This document shows, in pieces, positions 49,638-60,906 of a stretch of DNA of 64,000 bases. The notes below the pieces were generated by a model. That model saw only the letters and a program-made list of their open reading frames with translations. It was not told the DNA's origin and made no database searches. The DNA is from Sycon ciliatum (lineage: Eukaryota; Porifera; Calcarea; Leucosolenida; Sycettidae): assembly GCF_964019385.1 (NCBI RefSeq), contig NC_088649.1:10463025-10527024 (forward strand), read 5' to 3'. The position numbers and the translations under genes were made by a program. The first letter of the stretch is position 1. Every line of letters starts with the position of its first letter.

Positions 49638-51656
49638 TAATTCCCGTAGCTATGCAGAAGATGTTACTTCAGCAACGTCTGGCGCTAGCCAGGGTCCACA
49701 AAGCTTTAATTTGGGATTTGTTTGTGTGTTCGTGTCACGCCTGGCGCTATCCCGTATCTGTCTCGTACCGTACCGTACCATCAAACAGAGCTGGCCACAA
49801 ACAGCTGGCCACAATATTCAAATAGGGCTTTCAAATGCAAGATCATAACGTGAAGCAACTTGGAAGAATGAGTATGAATGCGAAGTGTATTGGGGAATGC
49901 ATGTAGGGCGAAAGCGCAGGTTCGAATCCCAGGTTATGCCTAAAAAATAGGAGCATTCAAAAACTTAATAGCATCCCTATGCATTTTTTGCCTAGGTCAT
50001 CAAGGTGGTAGACGGTGTCGTATTACCCTCGGCCGTATCTGTCCCGTACCGTGCCGCACCATCAAAGACGGCTGGCCACGATATTCAAATAGGGCTTTCA
50101 AATGCAAGATCATAACGTGAAGCAATTTGGAAGAATGAGTATGAATGCGAAGTGTATTGGGGAATGCATGTAGGGCGAAAGCGCAGGTTCGAATCCCAGG
50201 TTATGCCTAAAAAATAGGAGCATTCAAAAACTTTATAGCATCCCTATGCATTTTTTGCCTAGGTCATCAGACGGTGTCGTATTACCCTCGGCCGTATCTG
50301 TCCCCTACCGTGCCGTACCATCAAAGACGGCTGGCCACGATATTCAAATAGGGCTTTCAAATGCAAGATCATAACGTGAAGCAACTTGGAAGAATTAGTA
50401 TGTTTGCAAAGGGTATCCGGGGATGCATGCAGAGCGATAGTGCAGTTTCGAATCCCAGGTTATGTCTTGAAAAATAGGAGAAATGAAAAATTTATAACAT
50501 CCCTAATTCCCTTTGCTTTTTTTGCCTAGGTCATCTAGGCAAAAAGGCATAGCGTAGGTCCCGGAGCTTCCAAGCTCTCTCGTTCCCGTAGCTGTGCAGA
50601 AGACGTTACCTCAGTAACGTCTGGCACACACAGCTTTAATTCCCGTAGCTATGCAGAAGACGTTACTTCAGTAACGTCTGGCGCTAGCCAGGGTCCACAC
50701 AGCTTTAATTCCCGTAGCTATGCAGAAGACGTTACTTCAGTAACGTCTGGCGCTAGCCAGGGTCCACACAGCTTTAATTTGGTGTTTGTTTGTGTGTTTG
50801 TTTGTTTGTGTCACGCCTGGCGCTATCCCGTATCTGACGGCAAAAAATCATAGGAATGTTATACATTTTTCAATTCTCCTATTTTTTTCAGGCATATCCT
50901 GGGATTCGAACCCACACTATCGCCCTACATGCATTCCCCCATACACTTCGCATTCATACCCATTCTTCCAAGTTGCTTCACGTTATGATCTTGCGTTTGA
51001 AAGCCCTATTTGAATATTGCGGGCAGCTGTATGTGGCCAGCTGTGTTTGATGGTACGGTACGGGAGACGGTGTCGTATTACCCTCGATCGTACCTTTCCC
51101 GTACCTATCCCTACCGTACCGTACCATCAAAGACGGCTGGCCACAATGCATATTCAAATAGGGCTTTCAAATGCAAGATCATAACGTGAAGCAACTTGGA
51201 AGAATGGGTATGAATGCGAAGTGTATGGGGGAATGCATGCAGGGCGCGATAGTGCGGGTTCGAATCCCAGGTTATGTCTTTTAAAAAAAGGAATTTTTTA
51301 AAGAATTTATAACATCCCTATGCTTTTTTTTGTCTAGGTCATCAAGGCAAAAAAGCAAAGCGTAGGGCCCTTAGCTTCCAAGCTCTCTTGTTTTGTATTT
51401 GTGGGTTTGTTTGTGTGTTTGTGCTACGCCTGGCGCTATCCGGTATCTGTCCCGTACCATACCGTACCATCAAACACAGCTGGCCACATACAGCTGGCCG
51501 CAATATTCAAATAGGGCGTTCAAACGCAAGATCATAACGTGAAGAAACTTGGAAGAATGAGTATGAATGCGAAGTGTATGGTGAATGCATGTAGGGCGAT
51601 AGTGCGGGTTCGAATCCCAGGTTATGCCTTAAAAAAAATAGTAGAATTTAATAAAT

Positions 51657-52935
51657 TGTTGAGTTCGAAACAGGACGACTGACGACACATTATCCAGACA
51701 TTACAACGGGAACAGGTAGGTTGAGGGAACGACATTTATTATAGACGACGAGACAAGAGACCAAGACGAACGAAACGACTACATTGAAGAGTGAGAAAAG
51801 AGAGAGAGAGAGAGATCAAGACTGAACGGCAAGATAAAGGGCCTGGGTAGCTATGGCAAATATGGGCGCGCAAGTAGCTACCCAGGCCAACGGAACAAAA
51901 GGAGACAAAAGGTGAGTACGTAATTGGATGCAGGCCAGCTAGAAAAGGTACGGGAGGAGGTACCTAACATACCACCCCTCCATGAAAAAAAAACCCGTCC
52001 TCGCGGAGAGAAAAAAAAGAGAGAAAAAGATTTTTTTTTAAATGACTGATGGCCTCACAAAAGTGTGGACTAAAAAATGCACTACAGATCATTACAACCG
52101 TCAACGTTCCTGTACTACTCATACTATAGTGTGTACCTTGCCAATAACAACGGGCCCAAACGCCCCTTCAAAACATGGCCCAAAAAATAACTATTGGAGT
52201 TCGACGAGGGACTTGAATTGTATTCTGAGGACTAGTATTTTGCACGGCTAATAGAGCCTAGTTACACTTTAATATACGACATAAATAAGAGAGCGTGGCT
52301 CACCATGATCGGACCCCTAATATTAATGAAGGACACCCGCGCGCACACACACTACAAAAAAATCCACGAAAATAAATTTGACGAAGAAGAAACGCATACA
52401 AAAAAAAGAAAGAGAGAAAGGTAGATGACCTGCATGGCTTGAACGACACGAGGTTGATATAGACGAGACGAGGTTGATAGAGACGAGACGAGGTTGGCGT
52501 AGGAGAGACGAGACTGACATGGACGAGACGAGGTTGACATAGACGAGACGAATGGCGGTTGAGGACGGCTGGGCATGGGATGATCTCAGGGTCGTGGGTT
52601 GATCAATAATCGGGCGCCAATGTTGAGTTCGAAACAGGACGGCTGACGACACATTATCCAGACATTACAACGGGAACAGGTAGGTTGAGGGAACGACATT
52701 TATTATAGACGACGAGACAAGAGACCAAGACGAACGAAATGACTACATTGAAGAGTGAGAAAAGAGAGAGAGAGAGAGAGATCAAGACTGAACGGCAAGA
52801 TAAAGGGCCTGGGTAGCTATGGCAAATATGGGCGCGCAAGTAGCTACCCAGGCCAACGGAACAAAAGGAGACAAAAGGTGAGTACGTAAGTGCATGCAGG
52901 CCAGCTAGAAAAGGTACGGGAGGAGGTACCTAACA
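51657..52935 (-). mobile_element. Short non-autonomous LTR element (TRIM-like)
   Basis: Two direct repeats, 51657-51969 (313 bp) and 52621-52935 (315 bp), start TGTTGAGTTCG and end ACCTAACA on the plus strand. They flank 651 bp without coding capacity. On the minus strand the upstream LTR is followed by TTGGCGCCCGATTATTGATC (primer-site-like, TGGCGCCCGA), and a purine-rich CATGGAGGGGTGGTA precedes the downstream LTR, which sets the orientation. LTR pairs around less than 1 kb of non-coding DNA define TRIM elements. The internal part holds an 18-21-bp minisatellite (GACGAGACGAGGTTGA, 52450-52560). It sits in a repeat R module after the B box. A clean target duplication was not found. Confidence 0.75.
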
Positions 52936-53306
52936 AATTTATAACATCCTTCTGCTTCTTTTTTTGCCTAGGTCATCAAGGCAGTAGACGGTGTCGTAGT
53001 ACCCTCGACCGTATCTGTCCCGTACCGTACCGTACCGTACCATCAAAGACGGCTGACCGGCCACAAACAGCTGGCCACGATTTTCAAAGGCAGTAGACGG
53101 TGTGGTATTATCCTCGACCGTACCTGTCCCGTACCTGTCCCGTACCGTACCATCAAAGACGGCTGGCCACAATGCATATTCAAATAGAGCTTTCAAATGC
53201 AAGATCATAACGTGAAGCAACTTGGAAGAATTAGTATGTATGCGAAGTGTATCGGGGGATGCATGCAGGGCGATAGTGCGGGTTCGAATCCCAGGTTATG
53301 TCTTAA

Positions 53307-56300
53307 AGGGGCACTCCGGCTTCATTTTCGACGCCAAGTTTTCGATGCCAAGACGAAGGTTGGTGAAAGAGAAGACCCCTAGAACAAGAACGAGTCTCCA
53401 GAAGCAATCGAGTCGAGCAGGAAGACGACTTTTGAATTTCGCCGAGCGAGCGCTGATGACGTAATGAGGGATTAGCTTGCCAGTGGAAATGCATCTGCGC
53501 ACATACATTTCACATACTTTTTGGCCAATTGTCAATCGAAGAGGAGGTTGTTTTCTATGTTCTCTCAACGTCGTGAGCGATCCCGTCTTCTATACCCTTC
53601 CAGGTACCCTGAAGGTCCTCTAGAGGAGAATTTATCTCCAGCAAAGCGCTGTTGATCCGCTAAATTCGTCTCGAGACATATTCATACAGTGCAGTGCTGA
53701 TAAATGTAGAATGTTGAATCTGTGATAATTGTCGACGATGGAGAGAGAGGTTGATAGCTGCTGTTGCAGGGAAAATGAAGCTGCTGGAAGTAACAACGGG
53801 GAGCTTGTTAGTATCACATGAGCATCCAGACTTCAAAGCAGCTTGACGGAATCGGGGAGCACTGACTATTTGTCTCGCCCTCAGTTTAGTGAATTTTATG
53901 ACCAGAAAATTATTCGATCAGGATCCCTTCTACAAGATGTGTAGTACAGGTGATTTCTGAACTTGACGATATGGAGACCGACCAGTAGACCTACCAACAG
54001 CTTGTACCTGCAGGAAATTCACCCAAGGCTATTGCTATCCTCTTCAGTGGCTGTTGTTTTTAGTAAAAATTTGTTCACTTCTCTCAACATGCTCCTGCAT
54101 GGCAGCAAGAAGGTGCGCTATGGAATTCAATGCCACAATCTTCGCCCAGCTGTGGATGAAGCATGGTCAAGTCATGGCAGTACATATACTTGAAACAGAT
54201 GAGAAATTGAAGTTCATTTGTGATGGGAACTGAGTTTGACAGCCCCAGTGACTGAGTCAAGCGTTGTCTTTTGCCAAGGCACAAATTGCTGAAGAATCCG
54301 AGATGGTCTTGGAATTATGCACATGGATACTACCAGAAATAATGGTGGCATGAACCATTGTGGAATGGGACAGCTCGCGGAGAATACTGGAATAGCTCAA
54401 GTATCTTTAGGTGATTGTAAATCCTGTTCCGGCTGATAGCTTCGGCCTGCTGCGCCCGTCCACGTACAATGATGGAAACATGCATTTCTGTTTTCTAATT
54501 ATTTGCCGGCTACTGTACTGTGGTATTACAGTTGCAGGTCCCGGGGCCTTATATATAAATATATTCACCCCCCCCCCCCCCACATACCCACATAAAGATG
54601 AACTAACAATTTCACTGTTGGACTCGCCGGCGTCTAGAGAGCAAAGGATTAATTTATAGCAAAGAAAAGGACCAGGGAACTACAAGTTACGCTATAATGT
54701 CCACGAACAATTTCACTGTATTTGAAATGATTTAATTTGATACCCTGAGAAACTTTGCAGCTCTGTGGATTATTATGTGGATACAACATTTATGGAAGGA
54801 AAAGTGGAAAAATTTCTAACACATTGTTCAAATAATTATTGCACTGAATTGTTGAGATTGTGAGCACATTCCAATCAGCACTCTACATATTTATAAGCGG
54901 TGGCAATCGTTAGGAATAGGTCAGTTGTCAGAGTGCTCTAGTATATGAGAGAATGGTTTGTTTGTCTAATCGACGGCTCGTTTGAAGTCAGAGTTGTTTA
55001 AACTTGTTTCAGTCGACTTGATTATAGACAGTAGTCGAAGGAGTACTATTAAGTATACACCAGACGTAGTCCGTAAGGTACCTCGTGAGAATTCTGTCGG
55101 TACACATCAGGTATCAACTTGCAAAAATGGCTCCTCTCTGTTTCTTGAAAGCCTGTATAATTGGACTGTGGCTCCAGCGCTTCCCTTCGAGCAGATACCA
55201 TACCCAATACGGTCAATGCATATTGGACAGACCTGTGTGCACAACAGAAATAATGGAGAGAAATCTCTCTGCTCATGAACACATCAGTGAAGTTTGAACT
55301 GCCGTTGCTTGTGGACATCAGTATAAACTTATTGACTATAAGAATAATGTGCAAAAAGACCTCTATACGTGACTACAGCTGGGGCCATGGAATTATAAAT
55401 CATCTAACTTAGGGAACTGCCAATTCTGGTCTGAGTTGCGTTGGAGGCCTGCAATTCATGATGGCTATTGTATGTTGCATTGACCAGAGATCATAAAACT
55501 TCCAAATGCCACATTCAAACACGCAAGACTTTCGAGTACTTTGGTATCCCCCACCAAATGGGCATTCGTTCCCGGGGTAGGCCTTGACAAATTATGCTAA
55601 TATTTTCGTGAAATTATGCTTTTCGCATTGCTGAAAAAATTGCAAAAATATGCTATTTTTATGCTAAAAGTTATCATATTATGCCGCATTATGCTCACAT
55701 ACATGTATGCTGCTAATGTACATGTACATGTATAATGGTTCTGTGCAAAATAACAGGGGAATTGTTTTGTAGAGGGCGTTGTACTGTAGTAGCAAAAGTT
55801 CAATGGGGTCAACGCACCGTCCGACCTAGCTATGACCGTCACCCTGGTCACTGATTGTAGTGGACTGGACATGTTATCAGGGGAGTCGTAAACCTACGCC
55901 TTCCTGGTGCATCTACTTGTACTTGTACTTGTAGAACATGTACAACTGTATGGAATTCGATGCGAACAGGCGGATTATTCCAATTCTATACGATTCATAT
56001 GCAATTTGCCTCGAATTATGCGATTATTCGATTTTGGCAGGAATTATGCGAAAAATTATGCTAGCATAATCTGTCAAGCTATCCCGGGGTGGCAGGCGTC
56101 ACCATTCGTTATGCCTGGATCAGATTCCATTGACCCCAACTGTCATGAAGAATAATTTTTACTTTGACTGGATTTCAGTACAAGTTGTAGAACTGCAGAA
56201 TCACTTTTGTTGTAGTTGGGCAACCATTTCTCTACAAACGCTCTATTTGGAAAATATAATTTTTTTATAATATACATGTCCAAATTCCACATCTACCCAA

Positions 56301-57033
56301 ATCGGAATACTTGATCACGTATTCAGTACTACACGGAATGTTTAGAAAACGCTAGGGAATACTTGTAGGAATTTGCTGACGAGAACTCCAGGCCAGGGTA
56401 CTAGCATACGAACAAAACAAGATAAAAACTCACCAGTATACTTGTAGTAATTCATGTCGGTGTAATATTCACGATAAGCAACGAGGCACCCTCCGATTTG
56501 GTCTGGTTGTTCAGGTGATACAAACGGGCTCCCCGTTGTTACTTCCAGCAGCTTCACTCTCCCTGCGACAGCGGCTTAGCCGCTATCAGCCTCTCTCTCC
56601 ATCGTCGACAATTATCACAGATTCAACATTCTACATTTATCAGCACTGCACTGGGTGAATATGTCTCGAGACGAATTTAGCGGATCAACAGCGCTTTGCT
56701 GGAGATAAATTCTCCTCTAGAGGACCTTCAGGGTACCTGGAAGGGTATAGAAGACGGGATCGCTCACGACGTTGAGAGAACATAGAAAACAACCTCCTCT
56801 TCGATTGAAAATTGGCCAAAAAGTATGTGAAATGTATGTGCGCAGATGCATTTCCACTGGCAAGCTAATCCCTCATTACGTCATCAGCGCTCGCTCGGCG
56901 AAATTCAAAAGTCGTCTTCCTGCTCGACTCGATCGCTTCTGGAGACTCGTTCTTGTTCGAGGGGTCTTCTCTTTCACCAACCTTCGTCTTGGCATCGAAA
57001 ACTCGGCGTCGAAAATGAAGCCGGAGTGCCCCT
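53307..57033. mobile_element. TTAA-flanked DNA transposon with TIRs of about 510 bp
   Basis: Inverted ends begin AGGGGCACTCCGGCTTCATT (53307 onward; the reverse complement ends at 57033), bounded on both sides by TTAA (53303-53306, 57034-57037). The arms stay recognisable to about 53816 and 56514. TTAA target sites fit piggyBac or Kolobok superfamilies; the choice is not settled. The inside (53820-56510) has scattered short frames such as PQFSEFYDQKIIRSGSLLQD but no transposase I can name. A hAT-like MITE is nested at 55578. It inserted in a repeat R module right after the B box. Confidence 0.8.
55578..56081. mobile_element. hAT-like MITE with perfect 8-bp target duplication
   Basis: The ends are TAGGCCTTGACAAATTATGC and the complement of GCATAATCTGTCAAGCTA. 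Flanks are identical: TCCCGGGG at 55570-55577 and 56082-56089. The motif ATTATGC (or GCATAAT) recurs at both ends (about six at 55590-55695, four at 56020-56070). The element is 504 bp and non-coding. It is nested within the TTAA transposon, so it is the younger of the two. Confidence 0.8.
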
Positions 57034-57387
57034 TTAAAAAAAAGGAGAAATTTATAAGAATTTATAACATCTCTATGCTTTTTTTGTCTAGGTCATCAAG
57101 GCAAAAAAGCATAGCGTAGGGCCCTGAGCTTCCAAGCTCTCTCGTTTGGTATTTGTTTTTTTGTTTGTGTGTTTGTGTCACGCTTGGCGCTATCCCATAT
57201 CTGTCCCGTACCGTACCGTACCATCAAACACAGCTGTCCACAAACTGCTGGCCACAATATTCAAATAGGGCTTTCAAATGCAAGATCATAACGTGAAGCA
57301 ACTTGGAAGAATGAGTATGAAAGCGAAGTGTATTGGGGAATGCATGTATGGCGATAGCGCGGGTTCTAATCCCAGGTTATGCCTTAA

Positions 57388-58160
57388 AGGGGAAGTTAAG
57401 GCAAAAATTAAAATTTCACCAGTTGTAGTCTTCGGGGTGCTGAGTCGAATGGTCTTGGTCCGAGAAAGCTGAGACGCTCCCTTCCTACTTGAATCCCAAT
57501 CGAACTCGTGCACTTCCACCGAAACTGGGTGACTGCGCCCTACTAGATGGGGATTTGTATGCAAAATGTCACTAAAAGCGCCACTTCGTTCTTATAAAAG
57601 CACGGATGACAGCGATTGGCACATATGTTCTAGTCTTTTGGACGCTGAGTCGACTGGTTTTGGTCCGAAAAGGCTGCGATGCAGCGTTCCTCCTTTATTC
57701 CCAATCGAACATGGTTGAACAAGCGGTCACGTGCTCCTGGGTGCCCAAATCACCTGGTCACCACGCCAGCAGGCGACAACTTTCACACCAAGGTTCAACT
57801 CGGGTGACAGGACTGCACCCAAAAAAAATCAAACAGGCTAGTAAGTTGTACCCTGCAGGCACGGTGACCAGGTGACTGGCGTACGCAGGAGCACGTGACC
57901 GCTTGTTCAACCATGTTCGATTGGGAATAAAGGAGGAACGCTGCATCGCAGCCTTTTCGGACCAAAACCAGTCGACTCGACTTTTGCATACAAATCCCCA
58001 TCTAGAAGGGCGCAGTCACCCAGTTTCGGTGGAAGTGCGCGAGTTCGATTGGGATTCAAGTAGGAAGGGAGCGTCTCAGCTTCCTCGGACCACGACCATT
58101 CGACTCAGCACCCCGAAGACTACAACTGGTGAAATTTTAATTTTTGCCTTAACTTCCCCT
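57388..58160. mobile_element. TTAA-flanked foldback MITE, nearly complete palindrome
   Basis: Starts AGGGGAAGTTAAGGC and ends with the complement, bounded by TTAA (57384-57387, 58161-58164). The two halves are inverted copies almost to the centre (about 57820), broken by a one-sided stretch near 57570-57650. It is 773 bp with no coding capacity. The first five bases after TTAA are the same as in the 3.7-kb element (AGGGG), so the same transposase type may move both. Confidence 0.8.
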
Positions 58161-58510
58161 TTAAAAAAATTGGAGAATTGAAAATTTCATATAACATCCC
58201 TATGATTTTTTGCCTAGGTCATCAAGGTGGTAGACGGTGTCGTAGTACCCTCGACCGTATCTGTCCCGTACCGTACGATATTCAAATAGGATTTTCAAAT
58301 GCAAGATCATAACTTGAAGCAACTTGGAAGAATTAGTCTGTATGTGAAGTGTATCGGGGGATGCATGCAGGGCGATAGTGCGGGTTCGAATCCCAGGTTA
58401 TGTCTTGGAAAAAATTAGGAGAAATGAAAAATTTATAACATTCCTATGTTTTTTTGCCTAGGTCATCAAGGCTAAAAAGCATAGCATAGGGCCCTGAGCT
58501 TCCAAGCTCT

Positions 58511-58968
58511 CTCGTGTTACACTCTTTTTGCTAAAGATATCTCGAAGTGCTTTTTTCCCCTTTTCAACTCACTCAACACACACTCAATTTTTTTTACTCA
58601 CTGAACCAATGTGCGTCTGATACATTCGGTTTCTCAAGTACTAGCAGCAGTTTGGGATTGAGCTAATCGAAGAGTGTGCCTATAGTGGGAGCTGAAACCC
58701 CTCCCACCCTCCTTCCTCCCCTCCTCCCTCCCCCCCCCCCTCCAGCCTGGGTAGTGTTAGAGGAAGTGTGAGTTTTTTTTAGGCTGAATACATTATTGAA
58801 CCGTTTTTGCTGAGATGACAGCTATACCATAGCTCCGTGGTTTGAACATCACTGGTCTAAAATTTTCGAATCCTGGTAGTGGCTGTCAATTTTTCTTTAG
58901 ACTTTTGGTCCCTGTTCAGCACCTTCAACTAATGAATAGTCCTGTTGGTGACTGTTTGTGTGCTGTAG
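58511..58968 (+). other. Third unit copy, fourth segment
   Basis: Continues the unit from GTTACACTCTTTTTG (matching 4943) with the C/T tract at about 58695-58745. It ends in the acceptor GCTGTAG (58962-58968). Confidence 0.6.
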
Positions 58969-59067
58969 GAGCGTCGTACACCTCTCCACATAGCCTGCAA
59001 GAAAGGCTTTCCTGAGTGTGCTGAGATATTGTGCAATGCTAAAGCGCAGGTTAATTTGACAGACTGT
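58969..59067 (+). CDS. Ankyrin-repeat exon, 99 nt, third unit copy
   Basis: Thirty-three codons between GTAG and GTAAGT (59068): ERRTPLHIACKKGFPECAE, then ILCNAKAQVNLTDC. Of the four exons this is the closest to the ankyrin consensus (TPLHIACKKG), with both the turn and helix residues intact, so it may be nearest the ancestral state. Confidence 0.65.
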
Positions 59068-59487
59068 GTAAGTATGCATATGTCGTTGACTTTCAAAAAC
59101 TGCGGCACATTTGAGAGCTGTGAGTGCACCTATGCATTGTCTGCACTAGGATTTCAAGCCAATCAGGCCCACTTGTACCTGGCACAACCCATGCAACTGG
59201 GCCAGCGCCGGGTCCGTCCAAGTGTGGCTACTGCAGTACGGAGTTGTAACTATTTAAGACTCCCCGATGTATAATGACTCTATATTCCCAACCGGGTCAC
59301 AGGTGACCCGGTGTTCTTTTTCCAAACCGGTTCAAGTATACGCAAACCGGGTCGCTGACTCAGCTGACATGGCTCTAGAGCAGACAAAGTTCACCAGTAT
59401 TGCACCGAATGGGGGGGGGGGGGGGGCAGATATATCAATTCTCATTTAACGCAGGTGGTCGTTTCAGCCAGTGAGTTGCTCAACTTT
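59068..59487 (+). other. End of third unit copy with RT stub
   Basis: Matches 5461-5870, including the 20-nt palindrome at 59292-59311 and a G tract. The first residues of the RT gene start at 59454 and the homology stops at about 59487, before any RT motif. Confidence 0.6.
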
Positions 59488-59579
59488 TTTTAATATCCTC
59501 AAAGCACTCATGGTGCTGAATTACAAACACATTGATTGGAACGGAGGTTGATTTAGGCCATGATGATAGCAATGAAGAA

Positions 59580-59645
59580 GATGATGAGCCGTCAGCATCT
59601 CTATTGGGAAACGTTTCGTGATAGAGATGCTGACGGCTCATCATC
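59580..59645. repeat. Hairpin, perfect 24-bp arms, 18-nt loop
   Basis: Arms 59580-59603 and 59622-59645 (GATGATGAGCCGTCAGCATC and following). It lies in a stretch without genes (59488-59984). Confidence 0.9.
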
Positions 59646-59984
59646 GGGATTGTTATTGCTATTTTAGGTATGCACTACAAGCTCCATTCTACATGTGGTT
59701 TAGTACGAAGGGATAGTGCCATCCTGTCTGCCTCACATTGTGTTCGCATAACTTCCCCTCTTTTGCTTATCTTCAATTATCACTCCCCCCCCCCCCCCCC
59801 CTCACTTGACCGCGGACTCTTGCATATACACTCACACCATAAACACACAACTGTTTGGAGATAGCGCGCTTCTTGTATTATGCCAAACTTGACACGCTGA
59901 AGCTTGACTTACTGAGTATCTAACTGCTATTTACTGCTCTAACATGAAGCCATGCCTGGAAAAAGGGGAAGAGCGAAAGAAAAG

Positions 59985-60088
59985 AAAAAGAATTCCGGCC
60001 TTCTGCAAGCAATAACAAGACTTGTTATTGCTTGCAGAAGGCCAGAATTCTTTTTGCCGACACTCATTACTTAGTAATGAGTGTCGGC
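59985..60088. repeat. Two adjacent hairpins (35-bp and 15-bp arms)
   Basis: The first: arms 59985-60019 and 60021-60055, one mismatch and a 1-nt centre, with T5 at its end. The second: arms 60056-60070 and 60074-60088 (GCCGACACTCATTAC), perfect with a 3-nt loop. They abut without a gap. Function is unknown. Confidence 0.9.
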
Positions 60089-60906
60089 TGTCTAAAGCTA
60101 CACAACCATGAGGTTGATCGGATGACGGTAAGTTTCCGGCACACATCTTGCCCTGCTGCTCCGCCTGCGCATACCTGATCCGCTTACTGGCTGCCTGGGC
60201 CCCAGAAGCCTCCCTGATGTGCACCAGGGTGCAGTCGAAGCACTTGTATAACTTCGGTGATCCAAATGCGAATGCAGCCTTGCCGGTCGCCCATCGGCCT
60301 GCCACATACGCGACCAGCCTAACACTGACCCTTTTAGTGCCTGCACGGATTTCTTGCGATTTATCTTTCGCTCTGCGATTTCCAAATTTTGTGCATTTCT
60401 CAAGCTTCTGCGCGGCCACATTTTGTTTACAGGATGTAGCCTTTATCATGTTGCCATTGCCGGCTCCGTAGAGTACCATGCTACGCATGACCCTCGGAAC
60501 TTTGCGCAGATGTACCATTTCCTGTCAACTCTGCTACATTATTATGTCCCCTACCATATTTGTATACATGTGTTTTGTTGTTGTTCTACCAAGTATCCTT
60601 TACGATGATCTAGCTCTGGCATTGAAAGTCGGCTCAGGCTTTCTTCTTCTTGCTTTTCCACTTCTGGACTTCTGGCAGTAGTTTGTGGTTTGTCTCTGCA
60701 CGTAGAATTCTTCCCTAGTTGGACTATCTGCTTGCCATTTCCTGTGTGCATTATGCCAATTCTCGCTGACTCGATACTGGGAATCAATTGTTAATAAAAG
60801 AACATTGTCTGCTGTACGCGTGATTTGACGCACGTTTCCAAACCCTCTAAATTGGTGACCCTGAACGTTCTTTAGTTTCCCGAGCCTTCGTCGAGTCTGT
60901 TTCACA
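60089..60906. other. Region upstream of third gypsy element, probably with its 5' LTR
   Basis: No clear gene. An AATAAA-type signal is at 60793-60798, and a primer-site-like TTGGTGACCCTGAACG is at 60852-60867, about 40 bp before the gag start. The 5' LTR should end just before it, but its start cannot be fixed because the 3' LTR is outside the window. A long minus-strand frame (60518-59931) has CFDCTLVHIREASG, faintly like a PIF/Harbinger nuclease segment, too weak to call. Confidence 0.35.

Larger units (their letters stand above)
49638..58510. repeat. Repeat family R, composite insertion II with nested elements
   Basis: Reverse-oriented relative to block I. It starts with the 70-bp repeat (TTCCCGTAGCTATGCAGAAG) and ends with GAGCTTCCAAGCTCTCTCGT. 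It holds a core module of about 250-300 bp repeated at least nine times. Each module runs through CTGGCCACAATATTCAAATA, AACGTGAAGCAACTTGGAAG, a tRNA-like B box (GGTTCGAATCC at about 49919, 50189, 51258, 51606, 53281 and 58385; variants 50447 and 57361; minus at 50903) and ends GCCTAGGTCATCAAGG. Nested inside are the short LTR element at 51657 and the TTAA elements at 53307 and 57388. The B box suggests a tRNA-derived SINE-like origin; an A box is not convincing. Confidence 0.6.

Noticed and set aside
49900-49935. Functional tRNA genes at the GGTTCGAATCC sites
   Set aside because: Only the T-arm-like B box is present; no acceptor stem, anticodon arm or good A box can be folded around it.
59931-60518. 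195-codon minus-strand ORF with CFDCTLVHIREASG, faintly like a PIF/Harbinger nuclease
   Set aside because: Only one short stretch fits, no second or third acidic motif is visible, and its C-terminal third is made from the hairpins at 59985-60088.
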